A stretch of 64,000 bases of DNA from an uncultured Sunxiuqinia sp. (lineage in GTDB: Bacteria; Bacteroidota; Bacteroidia; Bacteroidales; Prolixibacteraceae): positions 1-64,000 of the forward strand of contig NZ_OY782772.1 of NCBI RefSeq assembly GCF_963678245.1, in the 5' to 3' direction. A program made the translations under genes and the position numbers. The notes below the pieces were generated by a model. It saw only the letters and a program-made list of their open reading frames with translations. It was not told the origin of the DNA and ran no database searches. Each line of letters starts with the position of its first letter. The first letter of the stretch is position 1. Shown here one piece after another: positions 45,870 through 54,774 of this stretch.

Positions 45870-46859
45870 ATGATATCATTTAAAAACATTTTAACCGCAG
45901 GGTTGCTTCTGCTCTCCAGCGTTCTAATGGCGGCATCCTACGAAACGGAAATCACCGTAGCTCAAGATGGCAGCGGAGATTATACCACAATCCAGGATGC
46001 GATTGACGCCTGTAAAGCTTTTCCCGACGAACGAGTAACTGTGTTCGTGAAAAACGGAATGTATCACGAAAAAGTAAAAATACCGGCTTGCAACACCAAC
46101 CTTTCATTAATTGGAGAAAGTGCTGAGAAAACAATTATTAGCTACGATGATTATTTTGATACCATTGACCGTGGACGAAACAGTACTTTTTACACCTACA
46201 CGCTGAAAGTTGAAGCAGATGATTTTTATGCTGAAAACTTGACCATTGCTAACACTGCCGGTCCCGTTGGACAAGCTGTAGCTCTGCATGTGGTTGGCGA
46301 TCGTAGTACTTTTAAAAACTGCCGGTTGCTTGGACATCAGGATACCTTGTATACAGCCGGAGAAAAAAGCCGACAGTATTTCACCGAATGTTACGTTGAA
46401 GGAACAACTGATTTCATCTTTGGCAATTCAACAGTGCTCTTTAATGCGTGCACGATCCATAGTTTAGCCGACTCATACGTGACGGCTGCAAGTACCGTAA
46501 AAGGAAAAGCTTATGGCTATGTTTTCAGAAACTGTAAGTTGACTGCAGCCGAAGGTGTTAGCAAAGTTTATCTTGGCCGTCCTTGGCGCGACTATGCTAA
46601 AGTTGTTTTTATGAACTGTGAACTTGGGAGACATATTTTACCCAAAGGCTGGGCAAACTGGAGTGGCACCAACCGTGACCAAACGGCCTATTATGCCGAA
46701 TATAAAAATGTGGGTCCGGGCTTTCAACCTGAAAAAAGGATAGAATGGACACACCTATTGACAGATAAAGAAGCGTCTGAATACACAATAGAAAATATTT
46801 TGAGCCCGGTTCAGACCGACGAACCAGCTGCCCGAGCATGGATGAAAGCTCATCGATAA
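45870..46859 (+). CDS. Pectinesterase (CE8)
   Basis: A 329-residue pectin methylesterase with a signal peptide (ends about 22, before YETEITVAQDG). The right-handed beta-helix family regions are complete: GSGDYTTIQDAIDACK, GPVGQAVALHV (containing the Gln), GHQDTLYTAGEKS (first catalytic Asp), ECYVEGTTDFIFGNS (second catalytic Asp) and VYLGRPWRDYAKVVFMN (Arg-Trp). It removes methyl groups from homogalacturonan, giving pectate and methanol. It is the strongest pointer that the locus targets pectin. Confidence 0.95.
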   Translation: MISFKNILTAGLLLLSSVLMAASYETEITVAQDGSGDYTTIQDAIDACKAFPDERVTVFVKNGMYHEKVKIPACNTNLSLIGESAEKTIISYDDYFDTIDRGRNSTFYTYTLKVEADDFYAENLTIANTAGPVGQAVALHVVGDRSTFKNCRLLGHQDTLYTAGEKSRQYFTECYVEGTTDFIFGNSTVLFNACTIHSLADSYVTAASTVKGKAYGYVFRNCKLTAAEGVSKVYLGRPWRDYAKVVFMNCELGRHILPKGWANWSGTNRDQTAYYAEYKNVGPGFQPEKRIEWTHLLTDKEASEYTIENILSPVQTDEPAARAWMKAHR

Positions 46860-46953
46860 CAATCAAAGCTGGTGTAATTAAAATGCACCGGTTTTTCTTT
46901 TCTTTTGACTGGAAGAATTGTATTTTTAGACTCATCACCATTCTTCTAATTAA

Positions 46954-49005
46954 ATGAAAACAAGCTGTTCTATTTTAAAAACCTACCTCACAACGAGTTT
47001 CGTGACAGTTCTTCTTTTTAGTGCCTGCCAGTCGAATAGAGATTTTCATACTTTAATAGATGAAGACTTTTCAGGAATGCCACACGGACCTCTGGCTTAT
47101 GATGTTGGTGCTCATACTGAATATCACTACCTCCCGGAAGCAAGTCCCAAAACACCGTGGATTGTGACCACTTTTCGCTATAATCTACCTCCATCCTGGG
47201 AAGTCCGTCGAGAAGAAGGGCATAGTCAATTGGTTCAAACAGCACATAATCCCAATAATCATTGGCACCCAATGGTGGTTACCGGATCACCCTATTGGAC
47301 TGATTATACAATCGAGTTCTCATTTCATCCGCAAAGCGTTACCAGTCGAAATGGGTTAGTTTTTCGCTATCAGAATGATCGCCAATATTATTTTGTTGGC
47401 ACTGACGATAATCAATTCGTTTTATTAAAAGTCGATCAGGGCAAAGCGTTTCGCATACCAAACGAAAAAGAATTAGATGAATCGTTTCTTATCTTCAACC
47501 AAGATTCACCAATCGATTTGAAAATACAGGTTGAAGGCAGTCAAATCACTGTTTTTCAAGACAAAAATCAAATCATGGCTGCTGAGGATAGCGATTTTAA
47601 GTCTGGCAAAATCGGCCTGTTGTCAGATAGCCCAACAAGCTTCAAGCATGTTCAAGTCACCACATCAGAAGAGTTATACAATCAAGCTACAGCTCAACAA
47701 ACAGCACAAAAACATCTTCAAGACTCTCTAATCTCACAGAATCCTAAAATGCATGTCTACCGCCAAATGTATTTGGGCGAAGGCGGAGTTGGAAGAAATG
47801 TTCGCTTTGGTGATCTCGATGGAGACGGTAGAATTGATGTGCTATTAGGGCAGGTCACCCATCACGGTCCAAAAGATCGGAATAGTGAACTTAGTTGTTT
47901 GACTGCCATGACATTTGACGGAGAGATTTTATGGCAGACTGGAAAGCCTGATCCCTGGAAAACCAAGGTAACCAATGATGTTGCTTTCCAAATTCACGAT
48001 ATTGATCAAAATGGTGAGACGGAAGTCATTTACTGTAAAAACCAAGAACTGATTATTGCTGAAGGAGCAACTGGCAGAATCATAAAAAAAGTAAAAACAC
48101 CCTTGTCGCCAGGAGGAGAAGCGCTTTCGTCCGGGCATAATAAATTTAAGCATATCCTGGGAGATGCTATTTACTTCCTTGACTTGCAAGGAAAAGGATA
48201 CGATTCAGATTTCATACTAAAAGATCGGTACAATTACCTTTGGGCATACGCTGCGGACCTTAGTATTTTGTGGGAGGGAGAATGCCGGACGGGTCATTAT
48301 CCTTATGCATACGACACGGATAATGATGGGAAAGATGAACTCTTAATCGGCTACACATTATTCGACAATGATGGAGCTCAGCTTTGGAGTCTTGATAATG
48401 AGCTAAGTGACCATGCCGACGGCGTTGCCATTGCCCGGTTCGATAAAAATGAGGCTCCCAGAGTTTTGTGTGCAGCAAGCGACGAGGGTTTGTATTACGC
48501 TGATGTAAATGGGAACATACTAAAACACCACTACATTGGGCATGTGCAAAATCCAGCTGTCGCCAATTTCCGGGATGATTTACCGGGATTGGAAACAGTC
48601 AGTGTCAACTTTTGGGGTAACCAGGGAATCATCAACCTTTTCGATAAGCATGGAGAGCTTCTCCATACCTTTGAGCCTAATCAGTACGGTAGCATGTGTC
48701 TGCCGCTAAACTGGACAGGGAAGACCGAGGAATTTTTTATTCTGAATGCCAATGCAGAAGAAGGTGGTGCATGGGATGGCTATGGACGCAAAGTGCTGGA
48801 GTTTCCTGATGATGGTCATCCAGATATGTGTTACGCCGTGATGGACATTACCGGTGATGTTCGGGATGAGATTATTGTTTGGGATCCAAACCAGTTATGG
48901 GTTTACACTCAGGAAGATAATCCAAAAACAGATCAGGAATTATATAAGCCAGAGAGAAATCCTATTTATAACTTATCGAACTATCAAGCTACTGTTTCGA
49001 ATTAG
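46954..49005 (+). CDS. Beta-propeller lipoprotein, rhamnogalacturonan-lyase-like
   Basis: A 683-residue surface lipoprotein (lipobox LLFSACQSN, Cys near 25). Residues of about 35-225 look like a concanavalin/DUF1080-like beta-sandwich (WTDYTIEFSFHPQSV, NGLVFRYQNDRQYYFVGT, LKIQVEGSQITVFQDKN). After a short helical linker, about 270-670 are propeller blades with calcium-type repeats: GDLDGDGRIDVLLG, HDIDQNGETEVIY, YDTDNDGKDELLIGY and MDITGDVRDEIIVW. This resembles the propeller of PL11 rhamnogalacturonan lyases, but the N-terminal sandwich is not the usual layout, and I cannot point to the catalytic residues. It may be a divergent lyase, a new enzyme family or a glycan-binding protein. Confidence 0.6.
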   Translation: MKTSCSILKTYLTTSFVTVLLFSACQSNRDFHTLIDEDFSGMPHGPLAYDVGAHTEYHYLPEASPKTPWIVTTFRYNLPPSWEVRREEGHSQLVQTAHNPNNHWHPMVVTGSPYWTDYTIEFSFHPQSVTSRNGLVFRYQNDRQYYFVGTDDNQFVLLKVDQGKAFRIPNEKELDESFLIFNQDSPIDLKIQVEGSQITVFQDKNQIMAAEDSDFKSGKIGLLSDSPTSFKHVQVTTSEELYNQATAQQTAQKHLQDSLISQNPKMHVYRQMYLGEGGVGRNVRFGDLDGDGRIDVLLGQVTHHGPKDRNSELSCLTAMTFDGEILWQTGKPDPWKTKVTNDVAFQIHDIDQNGETEVIYCKNQELIIAEGATGRIIKKVKTPLSPGGEALSSGHNKFKHILGDAIYFLDLQGKGYDSDFILKDRYNYLWAYAADLSILWEGECRTGHYPYAYDTDNDGKDELLIGYTLFDNDGAQLWSLDNELSDHADGVAIARFDKNEAPRVLCAASDEGLYYADVNGNILKHHYIGHVQNPAVANFRDDLPGLETVSVNFWGNQGIINLFDKHGELLHTFEPNQYGSMCLPLNWTGKTEEFFILNANAEEGGAWDGYGRKVLEFPDDGHPDMCYAVMDITGDVRDEIIVWDPNQLWVYTQEDNPKTDQELYKPERNPIYNLSNYQATVSN

Positions 49006-49024
49006 TTGTTTTAGTCATTAGTCT

Positions 49025-49924
49025 TTATAAACTAAAAATGTATCCGAGTGAAAACCGGAATGATGAAGTTTCTGGATAGTCCAAGTTTGGATCGAGCGAT
49101 CGGGGAAAGTTATGTGTCCAGGAAATATCTATATCAAATCCTTTATAAGTTAAGCTTAGTGGAATTTCCAATTGGGTATTCATCAACCCAAACTCATCGG
49201 TATAAGCAGAATTGGATAAGTCACCCTCAATTAACTTTGTAAGATTGTCATAGCCATTTAAAGCCACCGATTCGGTTCCAAAATAGAACGAAATTTCCGG
49301 TTCCAATCGCAGCTTGTTGTAATGACCAAACTTAAGTAAGGTTAAGTGGGCATACACATCAACAGAAAGATGCTTGTCAATATTATCACCCAATAAAAAT
49401 GACGCATTCAAACGGGTTCCAACCGACTTCGATTTGAATGTTGTTCCAAGGTTCAACCCACTGGTGTAGGTCGGATCAAAATCAGGATCATTATTGTGGT
49501 ACAGGTAATAGTCGAAGGAAGCACGGTAGCGAAAAAACTTAGCCTTTTTTAATCCTTTACTGTATCCAAGACTAAGCACTGTAATTTGATAGGCCGGATC
49601 AATCTGCTCATACCTGGCTCCGGCCAGTCCTGCAAATAGTCCATTAGAATTTAAATAATACAATTGCCCGGTCATGTTGTACAGGTTTTCTCCAATTTCG
49701 CGTCCGGCATAAAATGTTCGCGAGTCATAACTTGTTCGCATGTATAAAAACTGCATGTTATCCTTAAGTCCAAATAAATAACTCAGTTCGTCGTCTCCAA
49801 AAACAACATCTTCAATCAGTGAATCCAATCGGTTTTCATAGATCTCTTCCTGTAACTCATTTTTTTGAGCTTTGACTTGAAGTGAAAACGCTAAAATAAA
49901 AGTCAAAAAGATAAGCTTTTTCAT
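49025..49924 (-). CDS. Outer-membrane beta-barrel protein, unknown family
   Basis: A 299-residue protein with a signal peptide (to about 19, AFSLQVKAQ). After residue 60 it has alternating aromatic and polar residues that suggest about 12 beta strands (QFLYMRTSYDSRTFYAG, YRASFDYYLYHNN, LRLEPEISFYFG), ending in SFRFSLGYIFSL, a typical barrel C-terminus. I do not recognise the family. It lies downstream of the Spy-like gene on the same strand, behind a terminator. Confidence 0.65.
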   Translation of the reverse strand: MKKLIFLTFILAFSLQVKAQKNELQEEIYENRLDSLIEDVVFGDDELSYLFGLKDNMQFLYMRTSYDSRTFYAGREIGENLYNMTGQLYYLNSNGLFAGLAGARYEQIDPAYQITVLSLGYSKGLKKAKFFRYRASFDYYLYHNNDPDFDPTYTSGLNLGTTFKSKSVGTRLNASFLLGDNIDKHLSVDVYAHLTLLKFGHYNKLRLEPEISFYFGTESVALNGYDNLTKLIEGDLSNSAYTDEFGLMNTQLEIPLSLTYKGFDIDISWTHNFPRSLDPNLDYPETSSFRFSLGYIFSL

Positions 49925-49949
49925 GGTTCTTCGAATTTAAATGATTGAT

Positions 49950-49991
49950 AAAAGGATTACAGGAATTAAACAATACTCCTGCAATCCTTTT
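49950..49991 (-). terminator. Terminator after the Spy-like gene
   Basis: A 15-bp stem with one mismatch: AAAAGGATTACAGGA (49950-49964) against TCCTGCAATCCTTTT (49977-49991). It lies 18 bp after the Spy-like stop on the minus strand. Confidence 0.7.
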
Positions 49992-50008
49992 AATTAGAAG
50001 CTTAAAAA

Positions 50009-50482
50009 CTAGTTTCCACCTTTACCATTTCCCTCTCCGCGACCTTTTCGACCCTGATCTTGCGCGTTTTGCTGAGCACTTTGCTGACCCCTTTGTCTCA
50101 TAGTTGCTTTTTGCTCATCAGTCAGGCAATCTTGTAATGCCTGGCGCTGAGCCTGACGGGCTTGTTGGTTGGCATTAACTATTGCCAGTTGCTCTTCGCT
50201 AAAAGTAGCACGCAACGCTTCACGTCTTTCTTCGCGGGTCATCTCCATGTTCTCAATTATGGCTAATTGTTCGGCCGAAAATGTTTCCCGCAATGCCTGC
50301 CGGTTTTCCCGGTTGTTCTGCCGATGATCTCGCATTAGATCCTTTTGTTCGTCAGTCATGTGAATACGCGCACGATCTTGAATTGGCTCATCAATTACTT
50401 CTTCGGTTTGTGCAAATACACTTGTTCCGGATAACACAATCATTACGGCTGCTGCAGCCATCATTCTCTTCATTGTTTTCAT
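50009..50482 (-). CDS. Spy/CpxP-like periplasmic protein
   Basis: A protein of about 157 residues. The start at 50482 (MKTMKRMMAAAAVMIVL) gives a clean signal peptide ending near SVFAQ. The mature part is highly charged and helical, with repeated units: RQALRETFSAEQLAIIEN and REALRATFSEEQLAIVNA are near copies, each with a LTxxQ-like turn (TDEQKDLM, TDEQKATM). The last 25 residues are Gly, Gln and Asn rich. The pattern matches the LTxxQ family of Spy/CpxP chaperones or metal-stress proteins in the periplasm, though the motif is not exact. It follows the TonB-receptor gene after 260 bp. Confidence 0.6.
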   Translation of the reverse strand: MKTMKRMMAAAAVMIVLSGTSVFAQTEEVIDEPIQDRARIHMTDEQKDLMRDHRQNNRENRQALRETFSAEQLAIIENMEMTREERREALRATFSEEQLAIVNANQQARQAQRQALQDCLTDEQKATMRQRGQQSAQQNAQDQGRKGRGEGNGKGGN

Positions 50483-50741
50483 CTTATTCAAATTAAGGTT
50501 GATAATTTTTCTTTTCACTTGCTAACCGAATAAGATCAATTTCACCCTACCTCCGCAATTAAATTTTTTTGATCATTAGTTTGAATAATCCAATTGCACC
50601 AATTTGAAAAACACGCACCAAGCAGTTTGAAATCGCTTGACCAATTCGAGTAAATCCGGAATTCAGGGAACAGATTGATATGAAAAGCGGTTTTCAGTTA
50701 GTCCAAAAGGGCATTCATTATTGAAAAGACCTTCGATCAAA

Positions 50742-53246
50742 TTAAAATGAAAAGTTTAGAAAAACAGTTGGCGTAAAAGGAATCGCTTCTGCCTGCAAGT
50801 TGATGGACAGCTCCTGATCATCGGGCACTTGAATGAAATTAGCATACTTCAGATTGTTGTAGTCAAGTAGGTTTAAAATCGATAGTCCTCCTTCCAGCAC
50901 AAAGCTTTTAGTTTGCCAGCTGTAGGTTGCTGAAACATCCAAACGATGGTAATCTCTCTCGAAGTCTTCGCTATCTGTAAGGCGCGGATCAGGAAAGCCG
51001 GAGCCATACACATAGTTGGCCGAAAAATGAAACGGGTTGAAATTGAACAAAACAGCCGTTTTTACCTCGTGCCGCTGATCGTGCAAGGCTCGCCGATAAA
51101 CTGGCTGTTGGAAATAATCAAACTGCTCGAGTGTTTCACTTAGCGTGTAACTTAACCAAGCAGAATGAGCTCCAAAATCTTGTTTCAGGAAAACATCTAA
51201 CCCTGTCGTCTTACTTTGTCCTTCAAATACATCTTCAAACCTTAAATTCCGAATATAGCTGGTTAGTCCTTCTGTCTCTTTATAAAAGCCTTCCAAACTG
51301 AAGGTGAAATTGTTCTTATGGTATGTCAGTCCGGTTACAAAGTGTCTGGCATCCAGTACCGGGACAGTTTCCTCGTCGCAAACCAGCCAGTAGTAATGAT
51401 AATTGCCATCATCGTCAATCAACGAACTGCGATTAATAAATTGGTTATGAATTCCGGCAGCTAGGTTTAACTTGAATGCGTTGGTCAATTGAATTCCTGC
51501 CGAAATCCGTGGTTGCCAAAAAAACTGATTCAGATTTAATGAATAACTGGTTCGCAAGCCCAGTTTCAGTTCAATCATGCGGCTCAATGAAATTGCGTCT
51601 TCCAGGAAAAAGTTGAACCGACTGCCGGTATGTCCCTGCCGAACGATCTGTACATCGAATGAATCCTCTTCAAAGCTCACTTCATTGAGAATAAAGGAGC
51701 TACCGATTGTCAATTGATGCTTCTCAGCCAAAGGCATTTGATTTTCAACCGAAAAATTTGCTTCTGATACTTCATTTAGCAATTGCTGATTTTTGTCAAT
51801 CCGATTGTTGTTGCCGTTGCCCATTCCATTGCCATTATTCCGTTGCCGTTCTATAAGCCGAACTGTCTCAACTTCTTTATTAAGCGTAGAAAATGCCCCA
51901 GAAAATTTAGTTCTGCTGCTCGAATTCCAATTTTTCTGATAAAGGGCCGACAATGCATACTGTTTGTTGTGTTCATGATCTTCGTATGTTCCGTGCCAGG
52001 AATCACTTATGTCTAAATTGTTGGAGAAACGGTCTTCGGCAATTAACGAACTGATGAAATACATGTCTCCTCCGGAAGTTGAGCCGGAATATTTAAAATT
52101 CAGATCGCGAAAGTTGTAATCCGGATAAATCGTTTGATTTGTAATTGCGGGTGAATTAACTCCCCTGCTATTTCGGAAGGAGAGCTGCCTGGAATCGTAC
52201 AATTCGTAATACGTTTGTCGGAAAGCCACCACCAACGCCGAGCGCTTTTCTACCGGAATGCTTAATAAACCGTTTATAGTCATGTTATTCAAACTCAGTT
52301 TCAAATCCAACTCACGCGTGTCACCATCAATTCCGGTAATATTTAACAAGCCTCCAACTCTTCCTCCGTATTTTGCTTCGTAAGCTCCTTTAAGTACCAG
52401 AATATCTTTTGCCATAAATGGATTGACCGCACTGATGTTGTCATTGAAATTTTTCATACCAAACAAGGTAAAACCATCAAACAACACCTGTGTTTGTCCT
52501 TCGTAACTGCCCCAAATAACCAAGTCGTTCGACTGCTCGCCGGCAGCCAGAATGCCCGGTTGTAACCGCAAAAGATTAAATACCGAGTTGTCGCCGTTTC
52601 CGGGCAGGTACTTGGCCACCTGATGATTCACACGCATGACTCCGGCTTTATTTCCAATTTGTAGCGATTTTATCACCCGTGAACCTTCCACTTGTATTTC
52701 CCGAAGTTCGTAGGTTGAGGGAGTCAAAGGCAGCACCAAATGACTTCCTGCCTTCACAACGGTGTCTTTTAAATAATACCCCAAATACGATATCTGGACA
52801 TGAAACAGACTATCGGAAGCACTCACCAACGAAAACATGCCTTGCTGGTCGGTTACCATTCCCAATCCGTTAACCGACAGGTTTGAAAAGGGTAATGCCT
52901 CTGAGCTCAACCGGTCCTTTACTTGCCCGCTAAGCAGAAATCTCGATCGTGTTACAGCTTGTCGCTCTTGGTAAAACAAAAAAACCTCCCCGGCTTTTTC
53001 ATAAGCAACAGGAAGATCTTTCAATAGATAATCAAATGCGTTTTCCGGTGAGCTAAATTTTTTACTGACACTTACTTTGTATTGAGCCAGATTTTCATCG
53101 TCAAAGGAAAGCTGCAAGTCATAGCTCTCTCGCAACTCAACCAGCAGTTCGTTCAATTGCTTTTGTTGACAGTTGATTTCAACTTGTTGTGCCCAACTTA
53201 AGCTTGTTGAAACTAAAAATAGAATAATGATGAGATATTGGTTCAA
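50742..53246 (-). CDS. TonB-dependent outer-membrane receptor with STN domain
   Basis: An 834-residue receptor. The signal peptide (to about 19) is followed by an STN domain (about 22-90; VEINCQQKQLNELLVELRE), which in this phylum signals to FecR proteins. A carboxypeptidase-like beta domain follows (GQVKDRLSSEALPFSNL), then a plug (GDNSVFNLLRLQPGILA, VLFDGFTLFGMKNFND, GAYEAKYGGRVGGLL) and a barrel to the final FTPTVFLNFSF. It is shorter than SusC, lacks the SusC marker region and has no SusD partner, so it is more like a siderophore, metal or small-molecule receptor. Its start is two bases after the FecR stop. Confidence 0.9.
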   Translation of the reverse strand: MNQYLIIILFLVSTSLSWAQQVEINCQQKQLNELLVELRESYDLQLSFDDENLAQYKVSVSKKFSSPENAFDYLLKDLPVAYEKAGEVFLFYQERQAVTRSRFLLSGQVKDRLSSEALPFSNLSVNGLGMVTDQQGMFSLVSASDSLFHVQISYLGYYLKDTVVKAGSHLVLPLTPSTYELREIQVEGSRVIKSLQIGNKAGVMRVNHQVAKYLPGNGDNSVFNLLRLQPGILAAGEQSNDLVIWGSYEGQTQVLFDGFTLFGMKNFNDNISAVNPFMAKDILVLKGAYEAKYGGRVGGLLNITGIDGDTRELDLKLSLNNMTINGLLSIPVEKRSALVVAFRQTYYELYDSRQLSFRNSRGVNSPAITNQTIYPDYNFRDLNFKYSGSTSGGDMYFISSLIAEDRFSNNLDISDSWHGTYEDHEHNKQYALSALYQKNWNSSSRTKFSGAFSTLNKEVETVRLIERQRNNGNGMGNGNNNRIDKNQQLLNEVSEANFSVENQMPLAEKHQLTIGSSFILNEVSFEEDSFDVQIVRQGHTGSRFNFFLEDAISLSRMIELKLGLRTSYSLNLNQFFWQPRISAGIQLTNAFKLNLAAGIHNQFINRSSLIDDDGNYHYYWLVCDEETVPVLDARHFVTGLTYHKNNFTFSLEGFYKETEGLTSYIRNLRFEDVFEGQSKTTGLDVFLKQDFGAHSAWLSYTLSETLEQFDYFQQPVYRRALHDQRHEVKTAVLFNFNPFHFSANYVYGSGFPDPRLTDSEDFERDYHRLDVSATYSWQTKSFVLEGGLSILNLLDYNNLKYANFIQVPDDQELSINLQAEAIPFTPTVFLNFSF

Positions 53247-53248
53247 TG

Positions 53249-54121
53249 CTAAGGATTCATGTTTGTCAGGCGAAATTCACTTTCTCCTGCTTTTTCAAAT
53301 TTAATACCGAATGGTTTACAAACAAAACCTAAAACCTCTTCTACATTTTGTCTTCGGTTAAAGTTACCGGTGTATTTGTAATTGAGCGTATCGGCACCAT
53401 TAATTTGAACGCCATATTGTCGTTCAATTTCGTTTAACACGATGCTTAAACTTTTGGAGGTGAAACAAAACTCCTGATTTATCCAGGCCGTTTCCTCCCT
53501 TAAATCAACATTTTTCTGCACGTTAAATCCGGATGAAATTAGACTGGCTTTTTGGTTGGGAAGTAAAACAAGTTTTCCGTCGTTATTGTCTGTAACTCGC
53601 ACTTTGCCGGTTAAACATGCAACCCGATAATCTTCATCGCGCGAATAAATATTGAAGCTGGTTCCCAGTACCGAAGTGCTTCCTTTGGAAGAAAGAACAG
53701 TAAACGTGCTTCCTTTTTCGACTTCAAAATAAGCTTCGCCCTCAAAGTTGAGGCTTCGGGAGAATTGCCACCAATACGGATGATAACTTAACGATGAAGC
53801 CGCATTTAATTGCACAACCGACCCGTCGGGCAGATCAACAAGCAGGTGCTGCCCGGGAACGGCCTCCAGCGAGACCTGATAAAAGCGCATCAGGCCAGTA
53901 AACCCTAGAACCAAAACAACAGAAGCTGCTACCGCCCAACGAAAGACAGGACGGTCAGTTAAGCGAATCGTCTTCACTTCGTTCGCAGACTCCAGCTTCG
54001 ATTCCATTGTTGCCCAAATGTCGGCTTTCGATTTTTTATAAGTCACCTCCAATCGCTTGTTCAGACGTTCAACGTTGTCCCAGCTTCTCGGTTTATTGGT
54101 ATGTTCATTTTTGTGGCTCAT
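53249..54121 (-). CDS. FecR-family anti-sigma factor (second system)
   Basis: A 290-residue protein with a cytosolic N-terminal helix region, a membrane segment (WAVAASVVLVLGFTGLM, about 63-80) and a periplasmic FecR domain (PGQHLLVDLPDGSVVQLNA, SLNFEGEAYFEVEKGSTF, SVLGTSFNIYSR). It is overlapped by four bases by the sigma gene upstream and followed by the receptor gene, which makes a complete sigma, anti-sigma, receptor signalling operon. Confidence 0.92.
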   Translation of the reverse strand: MSHKNEHTNKPRSWDNVERLNKRLEVTYKKSKADIWATMESKLESANEVKTIRLTDRPVFRWAVAASVVLVLGFTGLMRFYQVSLEAVPGQHLLVDLPDGSVVQLNAASSLSYHPYWWQFSRSLNFEGEAYFEVEKGSTFTVLSSKGSTSVLGTSFNIYSRDEDYRVACLTGKVRVTDNNDGKLVLLPNQKASLISSGFNVQKNVDLREETAWINQEFCFTSKSLSIVLNEIERQYGVQINGADTLNYKYTGNFNRRQNVEEVLGFVCKPFGIKFEKAGESEFRLTNMNP

Positions 54122-54606
54122 GATATAAGTAATTTCTTTTTCAAATCATCCAAGGCATATTTCATGCGTTTTTCAACAGCTTTCACACTGATATTTAGTC
54201 GATCAGCAATTTCAAAATATTTCAGGCCATCCATCCGGCTCATTAAAAAAACCACTCGCTGTTTTTCCGATAATCCGGCCAAGGCTTTTTCATATTCCGC
54301 TTGCAATTCCTTCTCCTCCAGCTCTTCTTCGGGGGTCACTTCATGCAGATTAAACGTAAGGCCTTTTTGATAACTGATTTCCAATTGTTGCCTGCGATAC
54401 CGACTGATAAATTCGTCACTAGCCATTTTATAGAGCAGTCCAACATTCGGTTTTTCATTAAAATCAACTTGTTTTTCCCATAGCTTCAAAAAGACATCCT
54501 GTACCAGATCAGTGGCTAAATCCACGTCTCCCGACCGATAATAGATGTAATTTCGAATCCCATCAAAATACCTATCAAACAACTGTTTAAACTCTTGTTT
54601 TGTCAA
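54118..54606 (-). CDS. ECF sigma factor (second system)
   Basis: A 162-residue ECF sigma factor. Region 2: FKQLFDRYFDGIRNYIYYRS and TDLVQDVFLKLWEKQV. Region 4: LSEKQRVVFLMSRMDGLKYF and EIADRLNISVKAVEKRM. Overlaps the anti-sigma gene by four bases. It is divergent from the DUF1460 lipoprotein gene. It is distinct from the sigma factor of the pectin locus (shorter, different region 2), so the two systems should act separately. Confidence 0.92.
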   Translation of the reverse strand: MTKQEFKQLFDRYFDGIRNYIYYRSGDVDLATDLVQDVFLKLWEKQVDFNEKPNVGLLYKMASDEFISRYRRQQLEISYQKGLTFNLHEVTPEEELEEKELQAEYEKALAGLSEKQRVVFLMSRMDGLKYFEIADRLNISVKAVEKRMKYALDDLKKKLLIS

Positions 54607-54717
54607 TGCTCTCTAACTTTATTTCGAAATTAGTTTTTTCGTTCTACTGCCATTCTTCCAGTTCAAAAAGTTAAGCAATATTCTCTATTTTTCAATAATC
54701 AACCGAACTAATTAGCA

Positions 54718-54749
54718 TTTACCCTACCTTGCAACGGATTTTATTTTTG
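54718..54749 (+). promoter_or_regulatory. Promoter of the DUF1460 lipoprotein gene
   Basis: TTTA (54718-54721), a 20-bp spacer and TATTTTTG (54742-54749), a near-full Bacteroidota consensus. The start codon is 25 bp further on. Confidence 0.6.
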
Positions 54750-54774
54750 TAATTTCGATTCAAATTCAACGAAT

